DNA of 64,000 bases, taken from positions 1 through 64,000 of the forward strand of contig JBAQQB010000140.1 in the NCBI GenBank assembly GCA_049306275.1, written 5' to 3'. Below, piece after piece: positions 44,843 to 53,236 of the stretch. The notes below the pieces were generated by a model. It searched no databases. It was not told where the DNA came from and was given only the letters and a program-made list of their open reading frames with translations. Every line of letters starts with the position of its first letter. Positions within the stretch are counted from its first letter, which is position 1. The stretch comes from JADJTT01 sp049306275 (GTDB taxonomy: Bacteria; Bacteroidota; Bacteroidia; Chitinophagales; Saprospiraceae). The translations under genes were made by a program, and so were the position numbers.

Positions 44843-46396
44843 ATGAAAAGAAGAACTTTCCTCAAGCAACTGGGCTTAGGCGTAGGCGGCCCGATCATAC
44901 TCAACGGCTTCGGGCTCTCGGCCATGGCCAGGTCCAGCTTTTTTTCCTCCATGGGCGACACCGACCGCGTGCTGGTGCTCATCCAGCTCAACGGGGGCAA
45001 CGACGGGCTCAATACCCTCATCCCGCTCGACCAGTACGACAACCTGGCCACCGTGCGGGGCAATGTGCTCATTCCGGAAAACAAGATCATCCCGCTCACG
45101 GGCACGCTGGGCCTGCACCCCAGCCTGCCGGGCTTCAAGGCCATGTTCGACGAGGGGAAAATGGGCTTTATCCAGAACGTGGGTTACCCCGACGCCAACC
45201 GCTCGCACTTCCGCTCTATCGAGATTTGGGCCACCGGCTCGCCGGCCAATGAATTCTGGACAACCGGCTGGGCGGGGCGCTATCTCGATCACGAGTTCCC
45301 AGGCTACCCCGATGGCTACCCCAACCCCGACCACCCCGATCCCTTCGCCATCACAATGGGATCGCTGGTATCGGAGACCTGCCAGGGCACGGCCTCCAAC
45401 TTCGCCATCGCGCTCAACGACCCCTTCACCCTCAGCAACCTGGCGGAGTGGGACACCGACGAGTACGCAGGCACCCAGTTCGGCGAAGAGCTGGCCTTCG
45501 TGCGCGAATCCATCAGCCTGACCAACGAATACTCCCAGAAAATATTCGCCGCGGCCAACGCCGGGAACAACGCAGTAACCTACCCCGACACCACCCTGGC
45601 CAACCAGTTGAAAAACGTGGCCCTGCTGGTTTCGGGCGGGCTCAAAACAAAGATATACACCGTGATGCTGGGCGGCTTCGACACCCACTCCGACCAGGTA
45701 GTGGAGGGCAATCCGACCCTGGGCATCCACACCAACCTGCTCAAAACCCTCTCCGAGGCCATCAAAGCATTCCAGGACGACCTGGTGGCCCTCGGCCTCG
45801 AAGACCGGGTGATGGGCATGACCTTCTCCGAATTCGGCAGGCAGATCCGCTCCAACGGCAGCTACGGCACCGACCACGGTACCGCCGCGCCGATGATCCT
45901 GTTCGGCGCCTGCACCAGCGGCATCATCCTGGGCGACAACCCCGTCATCGCCGAGGATGTGGCCGTGCAGGAAGGCGTACCCATGCAGTTCGACTTCCGG
46001 GACGTCTACGGCTCGATCCTGATGGATTGGTTCGGGATGAAAAAAAGCGATGTGAAGGATATCCTCTACGGCGGATTCCAGTACCTGCCCGTCACCACCT
46101 GTCCCTCGGCGATATCGGTGCAGGAGCGCCCTTTCGGCCTGCTGCCGGAAATCGGTAACTACCCCAATCCATTTTCGGCAGAAACCACGGTGCGTTTCCG
46201 CTGTCAGAGCGAATACGTCAGGCTCAGCGTTTTCGACATGATGGGACAGGAAATCGCTGTGTTGACCGAAGGTCAATGCAATGAAGGGGTGCATGAGCTC
46301 GCCTTCAACGGCAGAAGTTTACCTGCCGGCCATTATTTCCTGCATTTGAAGACGGAGAGCGGGAGGAGGACGGAGCGGATGGTGAAAATACATTAA
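44843..46396 (+). CDS. DUF1501 (alkaline-phosphatase-like) protein with T9SS sorting domain
   Basis: A 517-residue protein starting with a Tat-like or Sec leader (MKRRTFLKQLGLGVGGPIIL). The DUF1501 core shows QLNGGNDGLNTLIP, RSHFRSIEIWATG, MLGGFDTHSDQ and TFSEFGRQIRSNGSYGTDHG, a sulfatase/phosphatase-like fold. The last 85 residues are a T9SS tail (LPEIGNYPNPFSAETTVRF ... SLPAGHYFLHLK ... TERMVKIH). It is therefore exported to the surface together with, or helped by, the DUF1800 partner. A strong bidirectional terminator follows directly. Confidence 0.9.
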   Translation: MKRRTFLKQLGLGVGGPIILNGFGLSAMARSSFFSSMGDTDRVLVLIQLNGGNDGLNTLIPLDQYDNLATVRGNVLIPENKIIPLTGTLGLHPSLPGFKAMFDEGKMGFIQNVGYPDANRSHFRSIEIWATGSPANEFWTTGWAGRYLDHEFPGYPDGYPNPDHPDPFAITMGSLVSETCQGTASNFAIALNDPFTLSNLAEWDTDEYAGTQFGEELAFVRESISLTNEYSQKIFAAANAGNNAVTYPDTTLANQLKNVALLVSGGLKTKIYTVMLGGFDTHSDQVVEGNPTLGIHTNLLKTLSEAIKAFQDDLVALGLEDRVMGMTFSEFGRQIRSNGSYGTDHGTAAPMILFGACTSGIILGDNPVIAEDVAVQEGVPMQFDFRDVYGSILMDWFGMKKSDVKDILYGGFQYLPVTTCPSAISVQERPFGLLPEIGNYPNPFSAETTVRFRCQSEYVRLSVFDMMGQEIAVLTEGQCNEGVHELAFNGRSLPAGHYFLHLKTESGRRTERMVKIH

Positions 46397-46432
46397 AAAT
46401 AGAAGGGGGCTGAACAGCCCCCTTCTATTTTT
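46395..46432. terminator. Bidirectional intrinsic terminator
   Basis: An 18-base perfect inverted repeat, AAAAATAGAAGGGGGCTG (46395-46412) with its complement at 46415-46432, gives a GC-rich stem with A- and T-tracts on both sides. It separates the converging DUF1501 and lipoprotein genes. Confidence 0.93.
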
Positions 46433-46438
46433 AAGCGA

Positions 46439-46882
46439 TCACTGCCCATCCAGCGAAGCGCCCACCGGAATATCGCAGCGGTGGCCAGGCTCGCCGTGGG
46501 GCGGGTTCGGATTCTTCACACCGGAAGCGGAGGCGGGGGCTGCTGGCTTCGGCGTGGAAGGCTGGTTGTTGAAAACCGGAGAAGTGCCGGTCTGGGGAGC
46601 TGCCTGGATCGGCGTTGCGGAGCCGGAAGGCGGCGTATACCCTTCCATGGGCGGCGTATCGAGGGATGCGCCAACCGGGATATCGCAGCGGTGGCCAGGC
46701 TCGCCGTGCGGCGGGTTTGGATTGCTCACTCCGGAGGCAGTTCCGGCGGCAGGAGCGGGCGTGAGGCCTTCCATACCGCTTTCAGTAGCGGCCGGCGTTT
46801 CGGTGGTAGCGGCAGAATCGTTCTTGCAAGAGGCGAAACCAAGCCCCAGCAAGAGGGCAAAAGTCAGAATGCGTAAGGTCAT
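46439..46882 (-). CDS. Small lipoprotein with two HGEPGHRCDIPVG motifs
   Basis: A 147-residue lipoprotein (GLGFASC, Cys about 19) with a disordered Ala/Pro/Thr-rich body. Two copies of the 20-residue block PNPPHGEPGHRCDIPVGASL lie at about 56-75 and at the C-terminus. The block, with two His and one Cys, recurs in Bacteroidota lipoproteins and could bind a metal or form an inter-chain disulfide, which is inference. Function is unknown. It is divergent from the MFS carrier. Confidence 0.8.
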   Translation of the reverse strand: MTLRILTFALLLGLGFASCKNDSAATTETPAATESGMEGLTPAPAAGTASGVSNPNPPHGEPGHRCDIPVGASLDTPPMEGYTPPSGSATPIQAAPQTGTSPVFNNQPSTPKPAAPASASGVKNPNPPHGEPGHRCDIPVGASLDGQ

Positions 46883-46962
46883 GGATTAAATTTTTGTCAA
46901 AGGTAAGGATATTTTGCGACTTAAAATTTTGTATCCTTACCGCCGCAACAAACGACGATACT

Positions 46963-48504
46963 ATGGCAAATACGCGCATTCGCCTTAGCGAATTCCCCCG
47001 TACCTTTTGGGCGGTCAATACGATGGAGATCTTCGAACGCATGGCCTGGTACGGCTTTTTCGCTGTCTCCTCGCTCTACATCACCGGCGCCGTCGAAGAC
47101 GGCGGGCTTGGCTTCTCCGACGAAGACCGGGGTGTGCTGCAGGGCGTCACCACCTTTTTTCTCTACCTGTTTCCCGTGGTGACAGGCGCGCTGGCCGACC
47201 GCTACGGCTACAAGCGCATGCTCTTCGCCGCCTATTGCGTGCTCGTGCCTGCCTACTACCTGTTGGGGCAGTTCAAGACCTTCCCCACATTCTTCATGGC
47301 CTTCATGCTCGTGGCCCTTGGCGCCGCCATGTTCAAACCCGTGGTGATCGGCACCGTGTCGCGCACCACCAACGACCGCACCGCCTCCATGGGCTTCGGC
47401 ATTTTCTACATGATGGTCAATATCGGCGGCTTTGTGGGCCCTATCGTAGCCGGCATCGTGCGGGGCTGGGACTGGAAATACGTCTTCATCGCCTCTTCGG
47501 TCTGGATCGCCGTCAACTTCATCGTGCTGGCCATTTTCTTTAAGGAACCCACCTCCGAAAGCGCCTCGGCCAATCCGCGCACGCTCAAAAAAGTGCTCTC
47601 CGATATGGTCGAAGTGCTGGGCAACGGCCGCTTCTTTCTCTTTGTGTTCGGGCTGCTGGCATTCCTCGTGCTGGGGTCCAAATACACCTCCGACGGCAGC
47701 TTCACCTGGACGCATATCTGGATCATCTCAGGCATCTGGGTGGCGCTGAACTTCCTTTATGACTTTATTTTGAGAATGAATAAAGGCGCGGTGCGCTCCA
47801 GCTGGCTGCTCCAGCCCATGAAACTCGGCGACTGGAAATTTGCTCTCTTCCTGCTGATCATGTCAGGCTTCTGGACCTGTTTCAACCAGCTTTTCTACAC
47901 CCTGCCCCTGCACATCCGCGATTTCACCGATACCTCTGACGTGATGTCGGGGCTTACGAACCTGCTCAGCGCGATAGGCCTCTCCGGCGCAGCTCAATCC
48001 ATCAGCCAGTCGATGGCCGCGGAAGGGCAGATCAACCCCGAGTACATGATCAACTTCAACGCAGGAGCGATCATCCTGTTCCAGGTGTTGGTATCTTACC
48101 TGGTCACCCGCCTCAAGGCCTTTACGACCATCTTCTGGGGCGTGTTGATCACGGTGGTGAGCTTTTCGGTGCTGGTGTTCGGCACGACGGGCTGGATCGT
48201 GCTGGCGGGTATTATCGTTTTCTCTTTCGGTGAAATGATGGCAAGCCCCAAATCGAAGGAATACACCGGCAAGATCGCTCCGCCGGAGAAAGTGGCTCTC
48301 TACATGGGCTATTTTTACTGGTGCGTGGCGCTGGGCAACCTCTTCGGCGGCATCCTCTCCGGACAGCTCTACGCTCATTTCGGGCGCGACATGCAACGTC
48401 CCGATATCATGTGGATCATCTTTGCGGCGCTGGCGCTGTTCTCTGCGTTGGCGGTGCTGGCGTATGACAGGTTGGTGGTGAAGAGGGTGAAGAGTGAAGA
48501 GTGA
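46963..48504 (+). CDS. POT/MFS-type transporter
   Basis: A 513-residue inner-membrane carrier with about 12-14 helices. The N-terminus (FWAVNTMEIFERMAWYGFFA) resembles the POT (peptide) branch, where FERxxYYG is conserved, and FPVVTGALADRYGYKRML is the MFS loop 2-3 motif. MSGFWTCFNQLFYTLPLHIRDF and FGEMMASPKSKEYTGKIAPP also fit POT-like Bacteroidota carriers. Peptides are the likely substrate, but the ExxERFxYY motif is altered, so this stays open. The ATG at 46963 gives a short cytosolic N-terminus and is preferred to 46894. Confidence 0.85.
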   Translation: MANTRIRLSEFPRTFWAVNTMEIFERMAWYGFFAVSSLYITGAVEDGGLGFSDEDRGVLQGVTTFFLYLFPVVTGALADRYGYKRMLFAAYCVLVPAYYLLGQFKTFPTFFMAFMLVALGAAMFKPVVIGTVSRTTNDRTASMGFGIFYMMVNIGGFVGPIVAGIVRGWDWKYVFIASSVWIAVNFIVLAIFFKEPTSESASANPRTLKKVLSDMVEVLGNGRFFLFVFGLLAFLVLGSKYTSDGSFTWTHIWIISGIWVALNFLYDFILRMNKGAVRSSWLLQPMKLGDWKFALFLLIMSGFWTCFNQLFYTLPLHIRDFTDTSDVMSGLTNLLSAIGLSGAAQSISQSMAAEGQINPEYMINFNAGAIILFQVLVSYLVTRLKAFTTIFWGVLITVVSFSVLVFGTTGWIVLAGIIVFSFGEMMASPKSKEYTGKIAPPEKVALYMGYFYWCVALGNLFGGILSGQLYAHFGRDMQRPDIMWIIFAALALFSALAVLAYDRLVVKRVKSEE

Positions 48505-48536
48505 AGGGTGAAGAACTGAAAACTAACCAAAGCCCT

Positions 48537-48590
48537 ATTCAAACGAAAAAACCTCCCGCCGAAACAGGCAGGAGGTTTTTTCGTTTGAAT
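48537..48590. terminator. Bidirectional intrinsic terminator
   Basis: A 20-base perfect inverted repeat, ATTCAAACGAAAAAACCTCC (48537-48556) with its complement at 48571-48590, has a 14-base loop. It lies between the convergent carrier and PepSY-like lipoprotein genes and can act on both. Confidence 0.93.
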
Positions 48591-48598
48591 TCCGGTTG

Positions 48599-49663
48599 TT
48601 AGCCGCCGTGGCCGCCATGGCCACCTGGACCACCATGACCGCCGTGGCCGCCATGACCACCTGGTCCGCCCGGACCGTCGTTATCGCATTCATGGATAAA
48701 AACGCCTTCGGAGTCGAAAAGCAGCACCATACCGTCCGAAAGTTCGACCGCAAACACGCCGTTGGGCTTGACCACAGCGGTTTGGATCGTCAGATCAGGG
48801 TATGTGGTTGCGACATAGTCGAGCACTGCCTGGGGCAGTTCAGCGAGATCGATGGTATCGCCGCGCATGCAGCGGCCTTCATGGGGAGGCGGAGGGCCTG
48901 CCGGGCCATCGCCACAGAGGCGGAAGAACACGCCTTCGGGGTTGAAGAGGAGGATCGTGCCGTCAGACAGTTCGACGGCGAAGGCGCCGATGGGTTTGAC
49001 TACAACCGTCTGGATCGTCAGGTCGGGGTAGTTGGCCAGGATATAGTCCTGTGCAGCCTGAGGCAGTTCGGCGATGGTCACCGTATCGCCGCGCATGCAG
49101 CCGCCATGGGGAGGAGGCGGACCGCCCGGGCATTGGCCGCAGAGGGTGATGAATACGCCGTCTGCATCGAAGATCATGGTCGTGCCGTCAGACAGTTCTA
49201 CGCCGAATTTTCCGGAGGGCTTTTGGACTGCCACTGCGATCGTTGCATCCGGGTAATTAGCGACGACATAGTCGTTGATGGCGGAGGGCAGCGTTGCCAC
49301 GTCGATCGTGTCGCCCCGCATGCACCCTCTGTGAGGGCGAGGGTGATGCCCTTCATTACCGCCGCCGCCGCCGAGGCATTCCTGGTTTTCATTGAAGTAG
49401 AGGAAGTAGTTGTTTTCCATAAGGACTTCAAAACCCAGATTTCGCACTTTTGCAGCGCTTTCCACGGCCAGGGGCGCATAGTTGGTCTCGATGTAGTTGG
49501 CGATCTCCACGGGCAAGGCATCCGGGCTTATGTCCGTTTTAGCGTCGGAGGAAGCGATCTGTGCAATGAGTTCGTCGGCGGGAACCTGGAGGGAATCCTG
49601 TTCACATGCGACAAAAAGGGATACAGTGCTCGCGAGGAGCACACCAAAAAGAACTCTCTTCAT
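48599..49663 (-). CDS. Lipoprotein with four PepSY-like repeats and a Gly/His tail
   Basis: A 354-residue lipoprotein (SLFVAC, Cys about 20). Four repeats of about 70-75 residues follow the PepSY-like (DUF2874) pattern: I-x-E-L-P-Q-A-x-x-D-Y-I-x-x-N-Y-P-D-L-T-I, then V-E-L-S-D-G-T-x-L-x-F-x-x-x-G-V-F. The last three are linked by G-G-P-P-P-P-H and C-M-R-G-D-T segments with paired Cys. The protein ends in a GPGGHGGHGG tail. Such lipoproteins sit in the periplasm or on the surface; some bind metals or inhibit proteases. Function is not known here. Confidence 0.87.
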   Translation of the reverse strand: MKRVLFGVLLASTVSLFVACEQDSLQVPADELIAQIASSDAKTDISPDALPVEIANYIETNYAPLAVESAAKVRNLGFEVLMENNYFLYFNENQECLGGGGGNEGHHPRPHRGCMRGDTIDVATLPSAINDYVVANYPDATIAVAVQKPSGKFGVELSDGTTMIFDADGVFITLCGQCPGGPPPPHGGCMRGDTVTIAELPQAAQDYILANYPDLTIQTVVVKPIGAFAVELSDGTILLFNPEGVFFRLCGDGPAGPPPPHEGRCMRGDTIDLAELPQAVLDYVATTYPDLTIQTAVVKPNGVFAVELSDGMVLLFDSEGVFIHECDNDGPGGPGGHGGHGGHGGPGGHGGHGG

Positions 49664-49769
49664 AATGGGATGGAGTTTTTTTAAGTGAATGGAATTATCT
49701 CGAAAAAGCTAGCTTTCAAATAGAAAGGTGTTGGCGGAAAATGGAGGGTTGCATTCAGGTTTATTTTTT

Positions 49770-51122
49770 TCAAAAGCGATAGCCAAGTCCGGCGGTCAAA
49801 CCCACGGTAATATCGGTGGGATCCTGGAACAATGCGTCAATTTTGGTGGTCAGGGAGCCGGAGACCGACGGCATCAGGCTCACCTGCCACGAAGGCGTGA
49901 TGTCAAAAGCCAGTCCAGCGCCCAGGAAATAATCGAAAGACACCGGATTGAGGCGCGAGGATTCGATGCGGGCGCCGTTTTGGGCGTGCGGCCGGAACTT
50001 CTGGTTGCGGAAGTTGAGGCCGGAGACATCCAGTTGGTGATTCAGGCCGATGTTGGCCATCAGCCCGGCTTTCAGCAGGCCGGACAGCCGGTTTTTCCCA
50101 ATCTGATAGCCAACTACTACCGGTATACTGAGCAATTCAATCGTTTCATTGGTGGTGATCTCAACCTGGAGGTTTTCCTGATTGGAGATGCTTTCGTTGG
50201 GGTCGGTTTGTTCGGCGCTGAGCGACACGTACATGGTGCCGGAAGGAGAATTGAGGTAATAGCCAAATTCGTGGGTATGTTCTTCATGGGGGTTGCCATG
50301 TGGATCGCGTTCACCAAATTTAAGATCGGGTTGATGCGTGTATTGAACGTCAAATCTGCGATACTGCAGACCGGTTTCCAGCAACCAGTTGCTCCCGAAG
50401 TTGTATTGGAAACAAAGGCCGCCGGAAACAGATTGCGAGCGCCTGATTGCTTCATTGTCTACCGGCCGCACAGGTTCATGATGGCCAGGGCCGGGGTCAG
50501 GCTGTTTTTTCCCTTTGAAAGTGGTATTCGCCAGTCCACCTGTTGCGCCAAGGGTCCATTTTTTCGGGGGGGCAGCTTTCAATACCTGGATAGCGGGCTG
50601 AGGGGGAGCCAGCGCCGGGACGTTGGCAGCAAGCGGATTCAAGGACAGTGGCAATGCAGCAAAGGCCGGGATACCGGGATTGACAATTTTCTCCTCTTCA
50701 TAGAGGGAGGAAGGTTCGTCAATGCCCGGTAGCGGCGTAACGGCCTCCCTGATGGAGGGCCGGTCTTGCTGAATGGAGTTGAATTCATTTGGCGTTGCCT
50801 GTTGTTCCTGCCGTTCTGCAGGCGGGATAGCAGACAAATGTTCTTTTATCTCAGCCAGTTCCGACCGGGTGCAATCCAGCTCGGCAGCCAACTGTTCTAC
50901 ATGGGCGGCATGACGCCATTGCTGAAAAATAAGAAGACCTGCCAGCAAGGCAGCGGCGGCGCCGAGAGCCCAGGTCCGCCAGGTGGCGTACCACACGACA
51001 GGCCCTGCGGGCAAGCGGGCTTCGATCTGGTCCCACAGTCCATCGGAGGGTTGGCCCTCAAATTGGTCAAAGGCCTTTTGGAGGAATTTTTCGAGGTTAT
51101 CGCCAGGTAGATTTTTTTCCAT
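49770..51122 (-). CDS. Membrane-anchored anti-sigma-like protein with C-terminal outer-membrane beta-barrel (copy 1)
   Basis: A 450-residue protein in three parts. The cytosolic N-terminus (1-45; NLEKFLQKAFDQFEGQPSDG, then LWDQIEARL) looks like Bacteroidota anti-sigma starts. One membrane helix (about 50-68; WALGAAAALLAGLLIFQQW) and a coiled coil follow. After a Pro-rich linker (about 95-170) comes a beta-barrel of PorT-like style (LLETGLQYRRFDV, GTMYVSLSAE, VGYQIGKNRLSGLLKAGLMA, ending GLTAGLGYRF). This would bridge cytoplasm, inner membrane, periplasm and outer membrane in one chain. It lies 11 bases after an ECF sigma gene, so it probably holds that sigma factor. The ATG at 51122 is used because longer starts run into the sigma gene. 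Confidence 0.87.
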   Translation of the reverse strand: MEKNLPGDNLEKFLQKAFDQFEGQPSDGLWDQIEARLPAGPVVWYATWRTWALGAAAALLAGLLIFQQWRHAAHVEQLAAELDCTRSELAEIKEHLSAIPPAERQEQQATPNEFNSIQQDRPSIREAVTPLPGIDEPSSLYEEEKIVNPGIPAFAALPLSLNPLAANVPALAPPQPAIQVLKAAPPKKWTLGATGGLANTTFKGKKQPDPGPGHHEPVRPVDNEAIRRSQSVSGGLCFQYNFGSNWLLETGLQYRRFDVQYTHQPDLKFGERDPHGNPHEEHTHEFGYYLNSPSGTMYVSLSAEQTDPNESISNQENLQVEITTNETIELLSIPVVVGYQIGKNRLSGLLKAGLMANIGLNHQLDVSGLNFRNQKFRPHAQNGARIESSRLNPVSFDYFLGAGLAFDITPSWQVSLMPSVSGSLTTKIDALFQDPTDITVGLTAGLGYRF

Positions 51123-51133
51123 AGTCTGTTGTT

Positions 51134-51679
51134 TTAACTGGTCAGGCGTTTTTCCAGCATAGCCTTGAGGCAGGCTTTGGCCCGGCTCAGCTGGGATTTG
51201 GAAGTGCCTGCCGAGATGCCCAAAGTCTGTCCGATTTGTTCGTGGGTAAAGCCTTCCAGCACGTACAGGTTCAACACGGTCCGGAAACCAGCCGGCAATT
51301 GTTGCATGAAATGCAGGACGATCTTCACCATGTCTTCGGTAAACAGGTCTGAAGTGTCGTCTTCTGCATAATCCGGCTCGTGCCATTGATCGAGCGGACC
51401 GAATTGCAGGGTGTTCTTTTTTCTTCTCAGGGCTTGTAAGATGGCATTGAGCACAACCCTACGCACCCACCCTTCAAAACTCCCCTGAAAGCGGAACTGA
51501 CGCAGGTCTTTGAACACCTGGACGAAGCCGTCCTGGAGCATATCTTCCGCATCTTCGCGATTGCCGGCATAGCGAAGGCACATGGCAAACATCTTGCCTT
51601 TGTACATTTCATACAACTGCCGCTGGGCAAGCCTGTCTCCGCCCTTGCAGGCCTCTATGATTTCGTTCAGTTCTGGCAA
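51134..51679 (-). CDS. ECF RNA polymerase sigma factor (copy 1)
   Basis: A 181-residue sigma-70 family factor with region 2 (AQRQLYEMYKGKMFAMCLRY, EDAEDMLQDGFVQVFKDL, then GSFEGWVRRVVLNAILQALR) and region 4 (LPAGFRTVLNLYVLEGFTHE, QIGQTLGISAGTSKSQLSRA). It has no extra domains. It is paired with the downstream membrane/barrel protein and is a close paralogue of the sigma factor at 53237-53782. A hairpin lies in its upstream region. Confidence 0.93.
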   Translation of the reverse strand: MPELNEIIEACKGGDRLAQRQLYEMYKGKMFAMCLRYAGNREDAEDMLQDGFVQVFKDLRQFRFQGSFEGWVRRVVLNAILQALRRKKNTLQFGPLDQWHEPDYAEDDTSDLFTEDMVKIVLHFMQQLPAGFRTVLNLYVLEGFTHEQIGQTLGISAGTSKSQLSRAKACLKAMLEKRLTS

Positions 51680-51736
51680 GCCGGTTCGTTTTCTTGTATT
51701 GGTGTATCGCCAGCTGGAAGGGTTGCAGAGGGGACC

Positions 51737-51774
51737 AAAAAAAAAGGCCCGCTGGCAAAAAAGCCTGGCGGGCC
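51737..51774 (-). terminator. Intrinsic terminator between the two sigma/barrel operons
   Basis: The hairpin GGCCCGCTGGC (51746-51756) with GCCTGGCGGGCC (51763-51774) is followed on the minus strand by nine T residues (complement of 51737-51745). It can end the copy 2 operon. It also lies between the shared promoter-like motif (51851) and the copy 1 sigma start, so it may act as an attenuator. Confidence 0.8.
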
Positions 51775-51850
51775 GGAGATTACGTATCTCAAATTTATCC
51801 TTCGATGTTTATGAAAATACAGTTCGTTACATTGCAGGTGCAAGATAGGG

Positions 51851-51867
51851 AAAAAGGTTGCATGAAA
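51851..51867 (-). promoter_or_regulatory. Shared sigma-operon motif, copy 1
   Basis: On the minus strand this reads TTTCATGCAACCTTTTT and is identical to 53833-53849. Both lie upstream of a sigma gene. The GCAACC core resembles an ECF -35 element, suggesting self-regulation. Here it is 172 bases upstream of the start. Confidence 0.65.
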
Positions 51868-51890
51868 AAACAAAAAATATTATTATTAAA

Positions 51891-53224
51891 TCAAAACCTG
51901 TAACTCACCGCGGCGCTTCCGCCGATGGAATAGTCATTCGGGTCGATGAAGGGACCGTCGAGTTTCTTGGTCAGGCTGCCGGAGAAATAGGGCATCAGCG
52001 AAAACCTCCAGGACGCCGAAAGGTCGTATGCCAGGCCCGCGCTCAGAAAGAAATCGAAGGATATGGAGTTAAGCGGTGAATAAGACAGGTAAACCCCTTT
52101 CCACCATACGGCTTGAATTTGTCGTTATCGTAGTTCAGGGCGCTGACGGTCACATCATAATCGAGACCAAAATTAGCCAGCAAGCCGGCGCGCAACTGTC
52201 CGGTAAAGCGCCCGTATCCAATCTGGTAGCCGGCGAGCAGGGGAATGCTCATCAATTCAGTTCGCTCTTCAATGGTGATCTCCACTTCCAACTCTTCCTG
52301 GTTGGATATTTCCTCTGCCGGGTCGGCATTCTCTGCACTTAGCGATACATACATCGTCGAGGATGGGCCGTCGAAAAAGTAGGCGTAGTCGTGCTTCTCC
52401 AAATTGGAATCGTTGTTATTCCATCCCTTCCAGCCCCATCTGTCGCCATACGTCAGATCCGGGCGGTGCAACACCTTGGAATCCAGGCGGCGGTATTGGA
52501 GGCCGGTTTCGACCAACCAGTTGCTGCCTATGTCGTAGGCAAGCGATACGCCGGTGGAATAGTTCTGGGACTTGACCACGGTTTTATTTTCCACCGAGCG
52601 GAAAAAGCTGCTCTGCCACAAGTCGGAGGTGTTCATCTTTCGGGTGTAAAAAGTATATCCCAGTCCGCTGTGGCGGCTAATGGACCATCTCCTGCGGGGA
52701 AGTCGAGCGGGCTTTCCCGAGAGGGGAACTTTCACGGAAAGAGCCGGGAGCGGTTTCCTGGGGAGTTCCAGTTCTGCCAAACGCAGCGGCAAAGCCGGTG
52801 AAGCTGCAAGGGGGGCTATTACCTCCTTCTCCTGTTGCAACAAGGGCATCACAACGGGCGCCGCCGCGGAGGGGCGCGGTGCATTTCCCACCGGTTGGGA
52901 GATAGAAGGTTTGGAAAAAGCATTTTCCGCAACGGCCGGAATCTGGGCCGGGCATTTCTCGGCTTGCAGGCAGCTCATCTCCTCCTGCAGCCTGGCGATC
53001 TCACCCCTGTAATAATGCCGTTGATAGCCCAACAGGCTTAACAGGAGGAGAATGGCGGCCACGACGGCCATCTTGCTCTGGCGGGCACGCCTGGTATGCC
53101 TGCCCCTTAGCGCAGAAGCAGCAAGACCCGACCGGATACCGTCCCAGACAGACTCAGGCGGCATTTCCTCGTGTTGGCCGAGAATCTTCTTCAGAAATTT
53201 TTCGAGGTTGTCGTTGTTGTCCAT
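51891..53224 (-). pseudogene. Anti-sigma-like/outer-membrane barrel protein (copy 2), frameshifted at AAAGGGG
   Basis: It has the same design as copy 1: a cytosolic start (DNLEKFLKKILGQHEEMPPE, then SVWDGI), a membrane helix (about 52-67), a coiled coil, a Pro-rich linker and a beta-barrel. The open frame as read ends at 52043 (393 residues), with an unrelated tail after KPYGGKG. Reading -1 from the in-phase heptamer A-AAG-GGG (52100-52094) restores 67 residues to 51891 (SPLNSISFDFFLSAGLAYDL ... SIGGSAAVSYRF) that align with the end of copy 1. The full product would be 444 residues against 450. It may be a mutation, a sequencing slip in the G run, or programmed frameshifting. Confidence 0.85.
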
Positions 53225-53236
53225 AGTTGTTCGATT

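Noticed and set aside
44876..46294. Minus-strand open frame of 472 codons opposite DUF1501
   Set aside because: DUF1501 motifs and the T9SS tail fix the plus strand as coding.
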